Assembly (NCBI RefSeq): GCF_051020765.1
Contig: NC_134940.1
Coordinates: 13,343,712 to 13,407,711 of the forward strand
Source of the DNA: Lasioglossum baleicum
Taxonomy: Eukaryota; Arthropoda; Insecta; Hymenoptera; Halictidae
Length of the DNA: 64,000 bases
Reading direction: 5' to 3'
Shown here: positions 35,580 to 47,863 of the stretch, piece after piece
Position numbering within the stretch: the stretch's first letter is position 1
How the letters are laid out: each line of letters opens with the position of its first letter
Notes under the pieces: model-generated
What the model was told of the DNA's origin: nothing
What the model saw: only the letters and a program-made list of their open reading frames with translations
Databases searched by the model: none
Position numbers and translations under genes: made by a program

Positions 35580-36758
35580 TATTGCGGAGTAGGATCACCC
35601 TGTTCTCGATTGCGCCACAACTTTCGCCGCACCCTGTACACTTGTGGCGAGAAAGAGAGTATGTGCGACAGAGAGACAGGGAGAGGAAAGCGAGGGAGAG
35701 AGAGAGAGATGGAGAGAGGGAGAGCTGTAGAAGGAAAGACAGGGACGGAGAAAGTGTGGATAGGGAGAAAGGGGTGCGGATAGGCGCCGAGGGGAGGGTC
35801 AGACGTTCTACCGTTGCTTGCAACCAGCAAGCTTGCGTGGAGGCGGAGGTGGGGGCAGTGGATGGTCTGGTGGGGGGAGGGTAGTGGGTGGCAGCTGAGC
35901 ACGTAGTGATAGGGGAAATCAGTCGCGGTTCGAGTACCGCCACGTATGCACGCGGGCGAGCCTGCTCGTCTCGTAATCTTGCCAGAGAGACACGGTTTCT
36001 TCCGTGAAGACCCGCGCGAACACACCATCATCATTCCCCCTTTGAAATAAATGGAACACGCGTACACCCGGTCGTCGGGCACACCGTGAAAATATCCTGA
36101 TCTTCTCTCCCAGCCATTTATTAGGCCTTTCGAGAGGAGAAGAGAGGACCGCGCGCGCGACGCTTGCGCCGTTTCCCGACCGGACCGGTGACCAACCAGA
36201 AAACACTCCGATGTAAACAGAGAGCGGAGTTTTAAACGGCGAAAAAAAGAGTTCGGTCGGCGAGACGCTCGCGGACGGGAAAGAGAAGCATAGAGTGAGA
36301 GAAAGAGAGAGAGAGAGAGAGAGCGAAGCCTGGCCTCGCTCCCTCACGCTCCGTCCGATTCGCTCGCTCCTATCCCCACCACCCACTCTTTCTTTCTCTC
36401 GTGACGAAAGGACGTTCGAGATTATCCGAGCGAGCGTTTCTACGAGGGGAAAGTCGTGTCTTTGATACACACCAGTTTTCAATTGTCGCTCGAGAAGATT
36501 CCGCGCGACGAGATTCCACCGCGGTGTGTCCGGCTCGCAAAACCGTAACACGATCATCCGTGTGTTCCTTTCGCCACGCCGGTGTGCGGACTAAGCTATA
36601 CGGACCCAGGAGACAACAGAACTGTGTGGCGATAGTTTTTGTCGTGCGAGGTGTAGTGACTTAGATAGTTTGCCCGTGCCCGAGAGGAAGATACACTGCG
36701 CGCAGAGGCGGAGAGGCGAGACAGAGACAGAGATAGAGGAGAGACACCGTGGGCCAAG
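35580..36758 (+). promoter_or_regulatory. GA/CpG-rich promoter and 5' leader candidate for the exon at 36759
   Basis: GA-rich purine sequence (35645-35790), a (GA)n microsatellite at 36304-36323 and CpG-rich sequence (36100-36600) lead directly to the coding exon. GAGA-type repeats and CpG density are common at TATA-less insect promoters. The last roughly 100 bases before the ATG are a purine-rich leader with no upstream ATG in a strong context. The transcription start is not determinable by eye. Confidence 0.4.
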
Positions 36759-36834
36759 ATGCTCGACTTCGAACAACAGGCTAATCAGGCACAGGCACTG
36801 GCATCGCTCGACGAAGACTGGCACCTGCTCGAGG
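36759..36834 (+). CDS. Putative first coding exon of an unidentified protein
   Basis: The ATG follows GGGCCAAG, with A at -3+1 spacing acceptable for an insect start. 25 codons then run to GAGG|GTGAGC, a near-ideal donor leaving phase 1. The peptide starts MLDFEQQANQAQALASL and ends LDEDWHLLE: acidic, Gln/Ala-rich, with no signal peptide or membrane segment. I do not recognise the family. No convincing next exon follows. A phase-compatible 33-nt candidate at 37962-37994 lies inside a repeat and is doubtful. If real, the rest of the gene lies beyond a long intron, likely outside the window. Chance remains possible, but the combination of leader, start and donor is the best second gene candidate here. 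Confidence 0.5.
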
Positions 36835-37869
36835 GTGAGCGTTACGACCTTCGCAATTTTACTTCTTCCTTGTCTGTCTTGCATTTTCGTAACTCAACCA
36901 AAACCAGTTGTTCTGGGTAACATTTCGAGAATAATATGCTAGAACTATTATGTAGAAATTGTTCGCAATGAAATTTGCCGCCAAAAGTTACGTAGCGGTG
37001 ACACGTTGATGCAAGATGAAGCCAGATCTCAAATATTAGATAATGTATTTTTGAGGAATTTGTAACAAACGAAGCAATAAGAAGCGCGCGTCAGATTGGA
37101 ACCGAAGTAGGTTATACGGCGTATTTGAAATAATATTTCACTGTGCACGACAGTATCGACGCTATATTGGCGCACACCTGGTGAAACCTGTGTCGAAGCG
37201 GATACACTCGATGACCCTTTCAGGCATATTGCTTTCCTGCTCGGTGCTCGACTATACGGGGTGTTAATAAATTAGCCATGTGCACCTTGCGCCTTGATCA
37301 CTGGTCGAACGTCACTTGATTTCTTTTTCTCTTTCCCTCTTTGAATTCGCTTTCTCGCGGACCGTTGTTTCTAGGTCAGGTTAGGTATTCTAAGACGCTC
37401 TATCGTGGAACGTACAGCTAGGGAAAAAAGTATTCGTGCACCTGTGACTGTGGCTTTTGCTCGGAGTAAAATTTATACATCGCTGAAATTCATTTCGGAT
37501 TTACTTTCTGGTTTGTCGATGGATCGAAATAAAAGGTAGGAGCACACATACGTACACGCATATATTATATTTTTACTTGAGCGCTCTGTCATGCAGCGTA
37601 CATAAACCATGCAGAGATGCTCAAAGGGCAATCGTATCGGTCCTAACGGGAGTAATTAAGCCGCGGGATGAAGATATCGAAATTATTGAATGTGCAACGA
37701 TAATCTTTGTACAAACGGGAACGGATTTCATGCAATGGAATTATAAAATTTTCCGCGTGGGACGAAACCTAACCTACGAAACGTCAATCTTAACGCGTTA
37801 CCGCCATTTTTGTTTTCCCGCGCGTTTAACCCTTATGTCAGCATCCACATACCTGCCCCCCACATTTGT
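36835..37869 (+). other. Probable first-intron sequence, no exon recognised
   Basis: If the exon at 36759 is real, this is its intron. It contains AT-rich and moderately CpG-rich unique sequence and a 98-codon plus frame (37577-37873) without recognisable features. Confidence 0.35.
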
Positions 37870-38022
37870 TTAACCCTTATGTAGCCAACCAAAATGTGCA
37901 GATTATTTAAAGTCTTTTGTATTTAAAATATTTGCATAAATTTGCATTGTAATATTTTTAGAGGAACATCAACAAATTGTTGAAAGAAATGCAGGTACTC
38001 GGTTGGCTACACAAGAGTTGAA
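37870..38022. mobile_element. TGTAGCCAAC-family MITE
   Basis: TTAACCCTTATGTAGCCAACC at the left pairs with GGTTGGCTACACAAGAGTTG at the right (imperfect inverted repeats about 20 bp long), enclosing 153 bp. Relatives are at 38991-39075 (left part only) and 41888-42078. TTAA at the outer edge of two ends hints at piggyBac-type target choice. A 33-nt piece flanked by AG and GT (37962-37994) lies inside and might act as a cryptic exon. Confidence 0.6.
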
Positions 38023-40320
38023 AGACGTTCTTGCCAAAGAGGTTTCTAGTTTCTTGTACGATTATTAATCTACATTCGAGATATAAAAATATACGTTGAA
38101 ATAAATCGTGAAGTATGATGTTCGTTGTAGAACATTTTGGGACAGAAGGATCGCAGGAGATGCAAGATGCATTCGAATAAATTCGAAATAAGAAGAAAGA
38201 CGGAAATAACTTCGCTCGGATAATTCGGAGCGCCTGCTACCAACGCAGTCTATTAAAAGGACATTCGAACGTGCGAATAGTTCCGTTAGTTTCTCCGCGA
38301 TTAAGACGACTGCATAATCGCTGGTTGGTGCACTGCGGTGATGTTTCTCTGCGAGTGGCGCGCTCGAATTTCTTCCTTTTCCTTTTTATTTCACTCGCCG
38401 GGCAATATGGTGTACGAAGGGATATCGACACTCGGTACTTTTCCCGTAGCGTTTCTCGGTCGCGTGATCGCACACGCGTCGCAGAATCGAACGACAAAAG
38501 ACCAGGTCCTCTTTGTGCCCTCTGGAAATTATAATCGAGCGCAGGGTGTTGCGAAACGAAACCCGTGACAAGCGACACTTGGTCGTCAGAATGTCCTTTC
38601 TGTCGAACAGCTGCCTTCCGGACCAGCCTTTCCACTCTGCTGTCCTCTTTTTCTGACCGCACGAACCTCCGGAGACGCGTCCACGACTCTCACTGTGATT
38701 TCTCAATGCCCTTAATACCACTGTTCGACGAATCCATACGCCGGTACCGTATTTCGCGCCCTTTTCTTTCGCGAAACCGCACGCGCTGCGCGTCACCGTC
38801 CAATTTGCAAATTACGACCTCTGCCTGGCGCGGTTCTGTCCCAAAACTTGCGGGACCGTACTTAATCCTTCAGCAGTCTGCCCACCAATTTGGTTTCAAC
38901 CCTTAGCTCAAAAACCACTAATTTCTTCCGATCAAGAATGTTTCCATTTCAGATAATTTTTTCTCATTCTGTGAAACTGATTCACTCGTGGAACACTTAT
39001 GTAGCCAACTAAAATGTATAGATTATTTAATACCTTTTTTGTATTTAACATATTTGCAAAAATTCTCATTTTAAGACAATCAATTTAGCGAGCAAAGAAT
39101 GGACATTCAGAGAAATTTCTTACTTATCAAACATGAAATTTAATATCGTAAAAAGTATTTTGAATAATGATATTTCCGTCGCACGTTCTTCGAAGTGAAA
39201 ATTCATTTATTATTTTCACATTACTGTTAAATGATCGATCTCTTTTTCCGTCTGCGTTGTGAAATGTATGTCCTTACCACACGTCCTTATAAATGAAGCA
39301 TGTGTTGGTTTAAAATGCGAAGCAAACACTGGCGAGACATTATCGTAGAATCTTTAATGCAATCATTCCCGAGGAGCGTATGCAAACATACGAATACTGA
39401 CAACTGTAGGTATAATTTTTGGAGGTGTAACGAACGAAGAATAATTCGCACGCGGCGAATCTAATTTTTCTGTGCGGCGATGAATTTGGTCCGATGAGCG
39501 TTCGATATGCAAACGACGAGAAGGCATGGGAAGAAAGTCCGAAAGTTTCGGTGGAAAGAAAAGTGAAAGGAAGCAGGCAGCAGCGGTAGAACACCGGAGA
39601 CTAGAGTGTAAAAAAAACCCTAGCGCGCGCGCAGCGAGAGTTTCGAATCGAGAACAATATTGCGTGCGACGATGAAGTAGCACGCGCGCGCACGAGCAAG
39701 CTAGTGAGCGTCACGCGGCGAGAATGTTTAGCCGGAAACGTTAATAGTCTACAAATCGTTTTCTATCGAGCGGCATTAACGAACGAGTGGTTACATTCGT
39801 CGACGAGTATTAGGGTGGTAAACGCGCGCGCGGGAGGAATTAGCTGCAAATATTTGGGCGCGGCGCGGTTTCGATCGCGTAACAGTGGCGGCCGGTTAAT
39901 TGACTTTTAAATTCGGCCATAGCTTCCGGGAAAATTGAGACTCGTCGCTGCCTGCTGCATCGCTGCAGGGTGCGGGAGAGTAACGCGTCGGGAAGTTTAT
40001 TTAATGCGGCGCATCGATGCATCAATCGTTGCGACAGCCCTGCTGCGTTTGTCCTGACTCGCAACCTTTATCTACCGGCGCGCAGTCTGCCCGAGCAGCC
40101 TAAACGTACTCCCTTCCTGTTTTTCAAATTCATGAATTTTGAACGCTGCTGCAACAATTCCCCGAAGTCACCGCAGTAGTCATTAGACGGCGGAACTTTG
40201 TGCAAGATATTCATTTCCTGCATTATTTATAAGCTACTGGAACCATTTTGTTCTTTTCATTAACCCCTCACGCTGTGATTTATTTTACGTCACCTCTGAA
40301 TTCTAAAATTTCCCGCGTCA
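38023..40320. other. Unique DNA with one partial MITE, no gene recognised
   Basis: CpG-rich overlapping frames at 38237-38906 on both strands have no recognisable product. 38991-39075 repeats the left half of the TGTAGCCAAC MITE. 39610-39900 is very rich in CGCG. CCGGTTAATTGACTTTTAAATT-like TAAT words lie near 39890. No RNA gene is found. Confidence 0.4.
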
Positions 40321-40650
40321 ATTTTTCAAGGGGATGTTATGGTTTTTCATCTCCAAAAAATCGAACCAGGAAGGCTGCAATCATGGCGTCGGCCCAAAAA
40401 ATATATAACTCGCGTGATTCTGATTATTTCTATTTGAAAAAAATCACACGTGTGCTGCGAATACTAATAAATTTTTCAAAGGGGATGACATGGTTTTTCA
40501 TCTTCAAAAAGTCAATACAGGAATACTGGAATCATGGCGTCTGTCGACCTATCTTTTTTAAAAGATGCTCTACAAAAAAAATATATAACTCGCGTGATTT
40601 TGATTATTTCTATTTGAAAAAACTCACACGTGTGCTTCGAATACTAATAA
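40321..40650. repeat. Tandem duplication, units of 150 and 180 bp
   Basis: Unit 1 (40321-40470) and unit 2 (40471-40650) both open ATTTTTCAA-GGGGATG, contain ATGGTTTTTCATCT, ATCATGGCGTC and ATATATAACTCGCGTGATT, and close TGCGAATACTAATAA or TTCGAATACTAATAA. Unit 2 carries about 30 extra bp near 40550-40575. Both lengths are multiples of three, so a plus frame (40248-40799, 183 codons) stays open through both copies, reading IYNSRDSDYFYLKKITRVLR then IYNSRDFDYFYLKKLTRVLR. I know no protein with this repeat. Confidence 0.8.
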
Positions 40651-41887
40651 GCCTGTGTGCAAAATCCCGATTCCAAAGGGTCAATAGTTTTTCTGGAAAT
40701 AATTCCTATACTTTGCGAAAAAACAGCCTTGAAGATAAGAAAGAAGAAATTTGTACCATCATATCGACCATGAAGTACCCACAGAATCAGAGATACTGAG
40801 AGACGGAAAGAGCGAGAGAGAGAGAGAGAGAGAGAGGCTGAAAGCATGTCGATTTTGAAGGTTCTCGTCTCGCCTCATTCACAGGCAACCGCGGCGAAGT
40901 TTGAGGGAAGAAGATCGAGAGTTTCGACTTTGCATATTCATGGTCACCGGAGAAGATCGAACAATGGCAGTCGCGTGGAGCGGTGCGGGAACTCGAGCGG
41001 CAGAAGATATGGAAGAAACGAGGTTAAATGGTAGGCGCGCGCAAGAGGAGCGGAAATACGCGTCCCCGATCTACTAAACTCGATGATTTCCGAGGCTGGT
41101 TATGCGTGGCTCGGGTTCGGCCCGTCCGTAACCGAACCTTGCTGTTTTTCTATCGGCAAGCGGCACCGTGTCGCTTTGCAGGCCCGTGCGATTACCAAAA
41201 ATTCGAGTCGGGTTCGGGATCTGACACAAAAGTTTGCCCGACACACATCATTTCGGGACACCGTGAATTTCGTCAGATTTTTGCAATTGGCAACTCGGAG
41301 ACGGCAAGACGGGCGCGATGCGGCGTGTTCGAGAGGGAAGGCGAAACGGCGGGACGACAACGGCGACCTTGACTCCTTTCGACTGTTGTTCTTACGTTAG
41401 GTGGTTCGCGGAGCGGCGCGGAAGAGCCAGGGGTGCAGAAGACACGTGGAACGAGGGTAGCGGTGACACGGCTCGGCTCGGCTCGGCGTATCGGCGTGTC
41501 TCCATTGAAAACGGCTTTCAAGCCGGATTTGAATAATCCTCGCCCCGGGAAATCCTCTTTGCACCGGCGCTAGTATACAACCATCCAGCGTGTAATAGCG
41601 AGTGGATCTTTCTAACAGCTTCTCGGCCGATAACCGATGCCCCGGCGATACTATGTGTTGTCTGAGGACGAGCGAGCCGACTGTTCTAGCTACTCTCCCC
41701 TTTTTACATATTCTGTTTCCTGGCGCGGCTCTCTAATCATCCGATAATCTCGCGACAAAGCTTCCCGCTGGCCAGTGATCAGTTTCAAAAAAATAAATTG
41801 TTGCAGGTTACAGCGCTCTTCAGCTTCCTGATAACCAGACTATGCATTTATTACAAAATTGGGTAGATCCAACGCAACACAGTAAAC
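40651..41887. other. Unique DNA with a GA microsatellite
   Basis: A (GA)n tract lies at 40814-40836. CpG-rich overlapping frames at 40846-41536 lack recognisable products. No RNA gene is found. Confidence 0.45.
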
Positions 41888-42078
41888 GCATTTAAGCCAA
41901 CCATTTACTGCATTTCTTCCAACAATTCTTTAGTGTTCTTCCAAAAATCATACAAAACTGCTCTGAATTCTTTGTCCACAATATTGATTTATAGTCTCGA
42001 AATAAGAATTTGTGCAAACAATGTTGAATACTAAAGTTTTTAGATTATATTTTAGTATGTTGGCTACACGAGGGTTAA
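41888..42078. mobile_element. TGTAGCCAAC-family MITE, diverged copy
   Basis: The right end GTTGGCTACACGAGGGTTAA mirrors the left end of the copy at 37870. The left end GCATTTAAGCCAACC is a degraded version. About 190 bp between them is AT-rich and non-coding apart from a chance minus frame. Confidence 0.5.
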
Positions 42079-42730
42079 ACAACTTAGAAGCAATGTCTTT
42101 TTTTAGGACATTGTGCACGACAATTCTAATCATCGCAACCCTAAAATAAATTATAGCACAGTGGTTGATTAATAGCTGGTAAATAGACAAATTTAAGCTT
42201 TTCACTTTAGATGTACATCCCGGATGATTCATCCAAAGCGAACGTAGATTCGGGTTTATGGCACCGCTCGGCAAATCGACCGGGGCGTGAAGAATCGATC
42301 AACGCGCGTCTCGTTCGTCGACGTAAGTCGAATCCTTCGGCGAACACTGTCGAGGAGATTTCAGCGTTGTTCAGGGGGGAGGTGGCTAAACAGGGCCGAC
42401 TGATCGATCGGTCGAGGCGGCCCGAAACTTCGTCCCTTCGGGGGTGGTTAGGGATGACCTGTAAATGCCTCGAATCAAACGTTGCCCGTTCAATGGCCCA
42501 GCCCGCTATGTTACACGTCGCGTTCCAGTCTGCTCCATCGAGAACCTTCCCGTTCGACTTCCAACGAAAAAAGAATCAATTGGACCGTGCACCGAAACGA
42601 AGCATCAATCTCATATTTAACCCTGAGACACGTAACTAACGGCGGAACGCGTTCGATTCACGCGAGCCAATTTCAGTGAAACGTGTGAGAGATGGTTCCC
42701 AAAAAAGTAGACACATATTCATTTTTATCG
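42079..42730. other. Unique non-coding DNA
   Basis: A 142-codon plus frame (42211-42639) has an Arg/Ser-rich product with no domain. Nothing else is recognised. Confidence 0.4.
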
Positions 42731-42836
42731 GACTGCGGATCTTTTAGTGACTTGAATAAATTGCAAACATTCCTCTAATATCTTCGAAGTTTAACATTTT
42801 AGTCATTTTTATCGTAAATGCCTAGAATCCGCAGTC
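42731..42836. mobile_element. GACTGC-family MITE, short copy
   Basis: GACTGCGGAT at the left and ATCCGCAGTC, with an intervening GA (AGAATCCGCAGTC), at the right bracket 106 bp. The interior lacks about 90 bp compared with the 195-bp copies and keeps the ATGCC/AATGC words next to the right end. Confidence 0.65.
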
Positions 42837-44526
42837 AACCATCGCCCACGGGATCAAATCTACGGATGCTAGTTTGGGGGTTGAAAATTTTGTTTTCTTG
42901 AATGAGAAATTTAGTAGTGTAGAAGAAAGTCATTCGTTTAAATAATATATTGATCCTCTCTGCTAGCAGCGTGGCCGCTGAATTCCAGGCAAATACTAAT
43001 CCGTACAATTTTTATTTTTGTCGCGCGAAGGTTTAAACATTTTGCTGCAATATCACTTATTAAATTAGGGACTGCAACAAGTACCTTAGAATTGGTTCGG
43101 TTTTTTAAAAAACCCGAAACAAGAAATCAACAATTTTCTTATTAATCCACGAACCAAAGTAGGGGAACGTATCTAACACACATTTCATACCGTTTATACG
43201 TTTCCAACGTTAACTGAATATATTCAAAATGGCGTGCAATGTCCGGTTCGAGAGCGGCCGTCTCGTTAGTCGATTTTCTCGAAATTGTGTTTAGGATTTT
43301 GCTTGTCGCGGTGCTCCTAAAGGTGTTAAAAGCGCTAAAACCTAACGGGGCGAGGTTAGCCAGCAGATAATTGCCGGCCGTAACGAACGGCGACGAGCAC
43401 AATGCGAGCCGGAAAACAAACCGGGGTCGGTGTTGCCCGCGAAAAATTCTTTGACTCCTTTAGCGAGCCGTGTGTTTCGTCGCTCGGAGAGCCGGCTTCT
43501 CCTTTTTGTCCTCGTGTTCTGCCCCTTTTGATCATCGCGCCGGTGCACGCTCCTTTTAAGCGAAAGGAAACTACCCGGTTCAGAAATTAAAGGAAACAAA
43601 AAAAGAACTAGGCGGAAAGGAAACAAACGAAACGCGCCGGTGCGACGCTACGTCGTCTCCTTGTCTCGCGGAAACGAAGAAATTCGAACGAAAATCTCGC
43701 GGCTGCGCCCCTCACGTCCTCCGACTATGTCCCGCCTCGCACAGATTCAAATCTCTCGGGCTATCGACGATCCAAGATGAGATCTAATTTTTGTGTAGCT
43801 CGATTTTGCTAAAAGTTGATTCAGCAGCCTCGAAAATTCCATAAAATCAAAGCAATACATATTACGCATTATGACATATTACATAACTGTGTCACCGTAG
43901 ACATGGCAGTCAACGCGTTAATCGGCAGAAGGTTGTCCGATGAATTCCTCGAGGATCGTTCGGGAAGGGCGGGAAATTCGAACGGGGAGGAGCGAGGCCC
44001 GCGAGAACCGGGAACATATCCGTCGGCGATGGGGAAAAATATTCGTCGCAAAGGTTGCTGGTCTCTGTCGCGACAACGTTTTTGCCCGCGTGACGGCCGG
44101 ATCTTTAATTTTCGAGCCGGAGTACGACAGATACCGTAACGGCTTGGCGCGGAGTAGAGCGGAGCAGAGTGAGGAGACGGGCCCCCACCGTGGATTATCG
44201 ATCGCGCCCTCGTGTCCCGTCGTAAAACTTCGCCGATGATCGCGATCGTATCGTTCCCGGGGCACCGCACAGGTGCGTAGGATAGGGTCACGGGCCCTGT
44301 CTAACTACAATTCACGGACAAGGTCCGCGCGGAACGGTGTCACGGTTGCGTTTCAAAACTCGCACCGACCCGCTGATCCCTGTCGGTCGTTTCACCCTTA
44401 CGAGAGCGAAGGACCCCGCCGCCCTACTTCAATTTCGACCAGCTTTTCTTTAATCACGGTAGGCTCCCTTTTCAACCGGCCCGTATGGGACCGGATCACC
44501 GGATAAACGATTGGAATCCGAATGTA
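42837..44526. other. Unique DNA, no gene recognised
   Basis: CpG-rich frames on both strands (43869-44291 minus, 140 codons; 43816-44139 plus) have no domain. No repeat or RNA gene is seen. Confidence 0.4.
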
Positions 44527-44660
44527 CAGGGTGGTCCAGGCTCGCACACCTTCAATATTGCTTGCAAGTGAAAAAATGATGTGTACAAAAGTTGCATGGT
44601 ATAGAGAGTAGTATCGTTTTAATCAGAAAAGCGTCGCGAGAACACGTTCGTGAAAGTTAC
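44527..44660. mobile_element. Partial copy of the CAGGGTGGTCC palindromic MITE
   Basis: TA|CAGGGTGGTCCAGGCTCGCACACCTT, the phrase ACAAAAGTTGCATGGTATAG and spacing match the left arm of the palindrome at 53601-54152. The right arm is absent here, so this is a half element or decayed copy. Confidence 0.5.
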
Positions 44661-47403
44661 ACGGAAAAAAAACCAATTGGCCCCATCAATTTTCACTGAA
44701 GAATATCCCGATGATTATTCCTCGTTCACCCGATACATACAACCTTACTTCTATGCATACACCCTAAATACATACTCTGATTTTTATCTGTCTCTTTCGG
44801 CTCTGGTCATCCGTGAACTGTAAATTCACGTTAACGAAGCAATCGTTATTTGCTGGCGTGCACGGACAAGTCGCCAGGAGAAGGTGGCGGTAGGCTAGTT
44901 TCGAAAGCGATCACGGGAGAATCTGGGTTAGGCGCGGTAAAAAATGCTGCCGCTTCAAAGTCGAGGTGTCCCGAATCTTGACTGCGCCAGCAACGAGGGC
45001 CGATTGATTTTTGTTTGTAACCGGTGGTGTGTTCTCTTTGTCTCGCTTGCTCGCTTGCTCGGCGCCGAATCAATGACTAAACGATAAGAGGCTCGAGTCG
45101 TATAGTCTCTCGCATTCCAACGGTATAATTCGCGGCGTCGGTTGAGTAACGTTGAGCGAGTCCTTCTGGCCAGGACTTATTTAGCGCCGCGGCGATGCGG
45201 ATTGCGGACTTTTAGCTGTAGCCGTGCGCCTTTCACCGGGTTCTGGCCTCTACCCGCGCCTCATAATTAGATGGACCGGGGTTTCGTCACGTCCGTGCGT
45301 CACTGACAATTAACGTTAAGACCGTCGTGTCGCGAACCACGTCCAGAATGGAAGAAACGTCCCGTGCCTTGACGTCCGAGCGACGTACTGCTCCGACGAC
45401 GAGCCAAATGGATCGGGCGGGCTGGAACCTCGCTTATCCGAACACGTCATGAGTACACTGCAGATTTGACCGGGTCGAAAAAATCTTTTTATTCGAAATC
45501 GGAAACGTCGCACACGGAAAAAGTTAGAATGCCAAGCTGTGCAATGATGCCTTCGTGACAACTTAGGGCAAATATGGACTTTTTAACAATGTAAAATTCG
45601 AAGTATATTCTGTTATAGACGAACAAGTATGATTAAGTACGATCAGACACATATTTTATGCGTATGGCCAGTTTACGTACCTCCGAGGCAATGAGCGAAA
45701 ATGCGTAATTTTCAAAGAACTTTTAAAGCTCGGTAGGTTCAGCGTTAAAAAACTGATAATTATTAGTTTAATCTTTCTACTGTCGTAACATGCGACACCT
45801 TCTTGAATTCCAAGAAGAGGAACCCCGCAAAATTGCCGTAGGATCAGGAAGATCAAATACATATTCGCGGATACCCGAACAGAGCAACGAAGGAAGCCGC
45901 CTTTTAACCGCATCGCGAACGGAACGCGAAATCGTTAAAGAGGGTCCGGTCGACGCGACGCGACGCGGGTTAATTAATCAACGGGTCGCGCGATTTTACC
46001 CCGGTTAATTATTTACTTGCTCCGGTAGTCTGTTGCTTGCTCGGGGCTAGATAATGTAACAACGTCGTTTTACACGTTCGTATCGTCCTTGCGTCGTCGT
46101 TTCGTTTTACACGCGCAGACGACCGAGTACTCCCCTTTTCTTCGCTTTTCACCGCTTTCCACGCGAATCGATTCCTCGTTCAACTATTATTATTCGTTCT
46201 GACGTATCGGTACGCAGGACAGCCTAACCTAACGCGCGACGATCTGATCTACGGTAGTTTATAATTTTCATGGGGGACGCTGACGTAAAATTGTTCCAGA
46301 GGTTGTGCAAAAGTTTCCGACTAAAATAAATAAACTGAAGTTAACCCTCCGTCTGCGACCTGGCCCTTCATATCCAGAAATTTCCAATGTGTATTCCAGA
46401 ATGGAAAAATATTTTTCAAAACCCGAGTAAGAAAATTACTCGTGAACATGAACGATCCGGACGGCGTCGATAAAATAAGTTTGCAGACGCAGGATTAATA
46501 ATAAACTAAATCCGATATAAATAAATATCCATTCTCTTCGTCCACCTGCCTCGCCGTCGGTGGAGCAGTACTATTCTTTTCCCGATTAGTGTATCCGCGG
46601 AAGAAATCGAAGCGCAGGGGGTTGAATTCGCGAGTTCCCCGAGCGTCTAGGAGAAACGGCTCAGCTTTCACCGAGGTTTTCACTTTGGAAATGATCAAGG
46701 CGGTTCTCCGGTCGTGGAAAACTCGTTCGACGTATATACGCGCTCCGTTATCCGAACAGTTCTCGTTCACGGTGCCCCTCCAGTTTATGGATCAGCAGGA
46801 CGCGATTTGTCCAGGATGTGTTCCGAGTGCCAAGGTCAACCGGGTGGTGTTATCTTTCTTGGATCGACATTAACGCCGGCACGGATGTTAGAGCTGGTTT
46901 ATTATGCCGGCGTTATGCGCGTACACGCCGGCCAGAGGTGGAGTTGCAAATCAATAACCGGTGTTAGAAGGCATTTGGCCACGCCGAGATATCGATTATG
47001 TAGCGCCGGTCCCGTACGTCTGTATGCTGTGTGGCCCCCGTCCCGTGTGTACGCGTACATGTACGCTATACACCGCGCACAAGCCGATAGGTGTTCGAGA
47101 AGACGACAAGCGTGACAAGACTTCGGCCGGGAATCGCCCGATCGCTATGCCGATAAAAGATCCGATCGTTCCGCGGCTGGTTTGTTAACCTGGATCCACG
47201 GAAATCTCGGAGGAGTCGAGTGACTGGAAATCACGCTGTTTCATCGAACCGACAACTTACATCCGAGCGGCGAAAGTGCTCTCGCGAACGCATTACGCAA
47301 CGCAGTCGATGTTCGGATCAGAGGTTCCCAGTTTATCCTAATCGCGGGGCACTACTATGCTTCGTTTCGTACAAAGCTGTTGCGCCAAATTCGAAGCCGA
47401 CGC
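44661..47403. other. Unique DNA with TAATTA-rich islands and a TTAA-MITE fragment
   Basis: 45717-45748 matches, inverted, the left end of the TTAA MITE at 69-283 (GCTCGGTAGGTTCAGCGTTAA). 45960-46020 contains GTTAATTAATCAACG and GGTTAATTATTTAC in otherwise GC-rich DNA, a possible homeodomain-site cluster. CpG-rich frames at 46589-47188 show no domain. No RNA gene is found. Confidence 0.4.
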
Positions 47404-47674
47404 TATACAGGGTGTCCCAGAATTCCTACAACAGCCGGAAATGGGAGGTTCCCGAGATCATTTCAAGCAACATTTTCCTTTGCAAAAATGTTATCCGCGG
47501 CTTTGTTTAGGAGTTATTAACGAAAAACACAGACCAATCAGAGCGCGATCTAGACGCGAGTTGGCACAGTCGGCCAATAGACAGTTGGCGCGCCGGGCCG
47601 AGGAAAATGTTGCTTGAAATGATCTTAGGAACCTCCCATTTCCGGCTGTTGAAGGAATTTTGGGACACCCTATA
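47404..47674. mobile_element. MITE with CAGGGTGTCCCA termini
   Basis: TATA|CAGGGTGTCCCAGAATTCCT at the left and AATTTTGGGACACCC|TATA at the right. The inverted repeats extend inward: ACAGCCGGAAATGGGAGGTTC pairs with the stretch AGGAACCTCCCATTTCCGGCTG, and GATCATTTCAAGCAACATTTT with its complement near 47607-47625. The centre has about 100 bp of unrelated, GC-richer DNA (CCAATCAGAGCGCG). TATA on both sides is compatible with a TA target. No transposase. Confidence 0.7.
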
Positions 47675-47863
47675 GAAACAACTCTAGAGTTACATTTAAA
47701 AGCTTGACCTTCAAGACTCTCCAAGGTCATCTCGGAGACAAACGATTATCGTACTTAAGATCGATTCGTCATCGCAGTCATTCCCTACCTGCGTCATGCA
47801 TGTGTGACGACCACGATGTCGTATTATTATTATTATATAGAGGCAACGTTGCATTTGATACTA

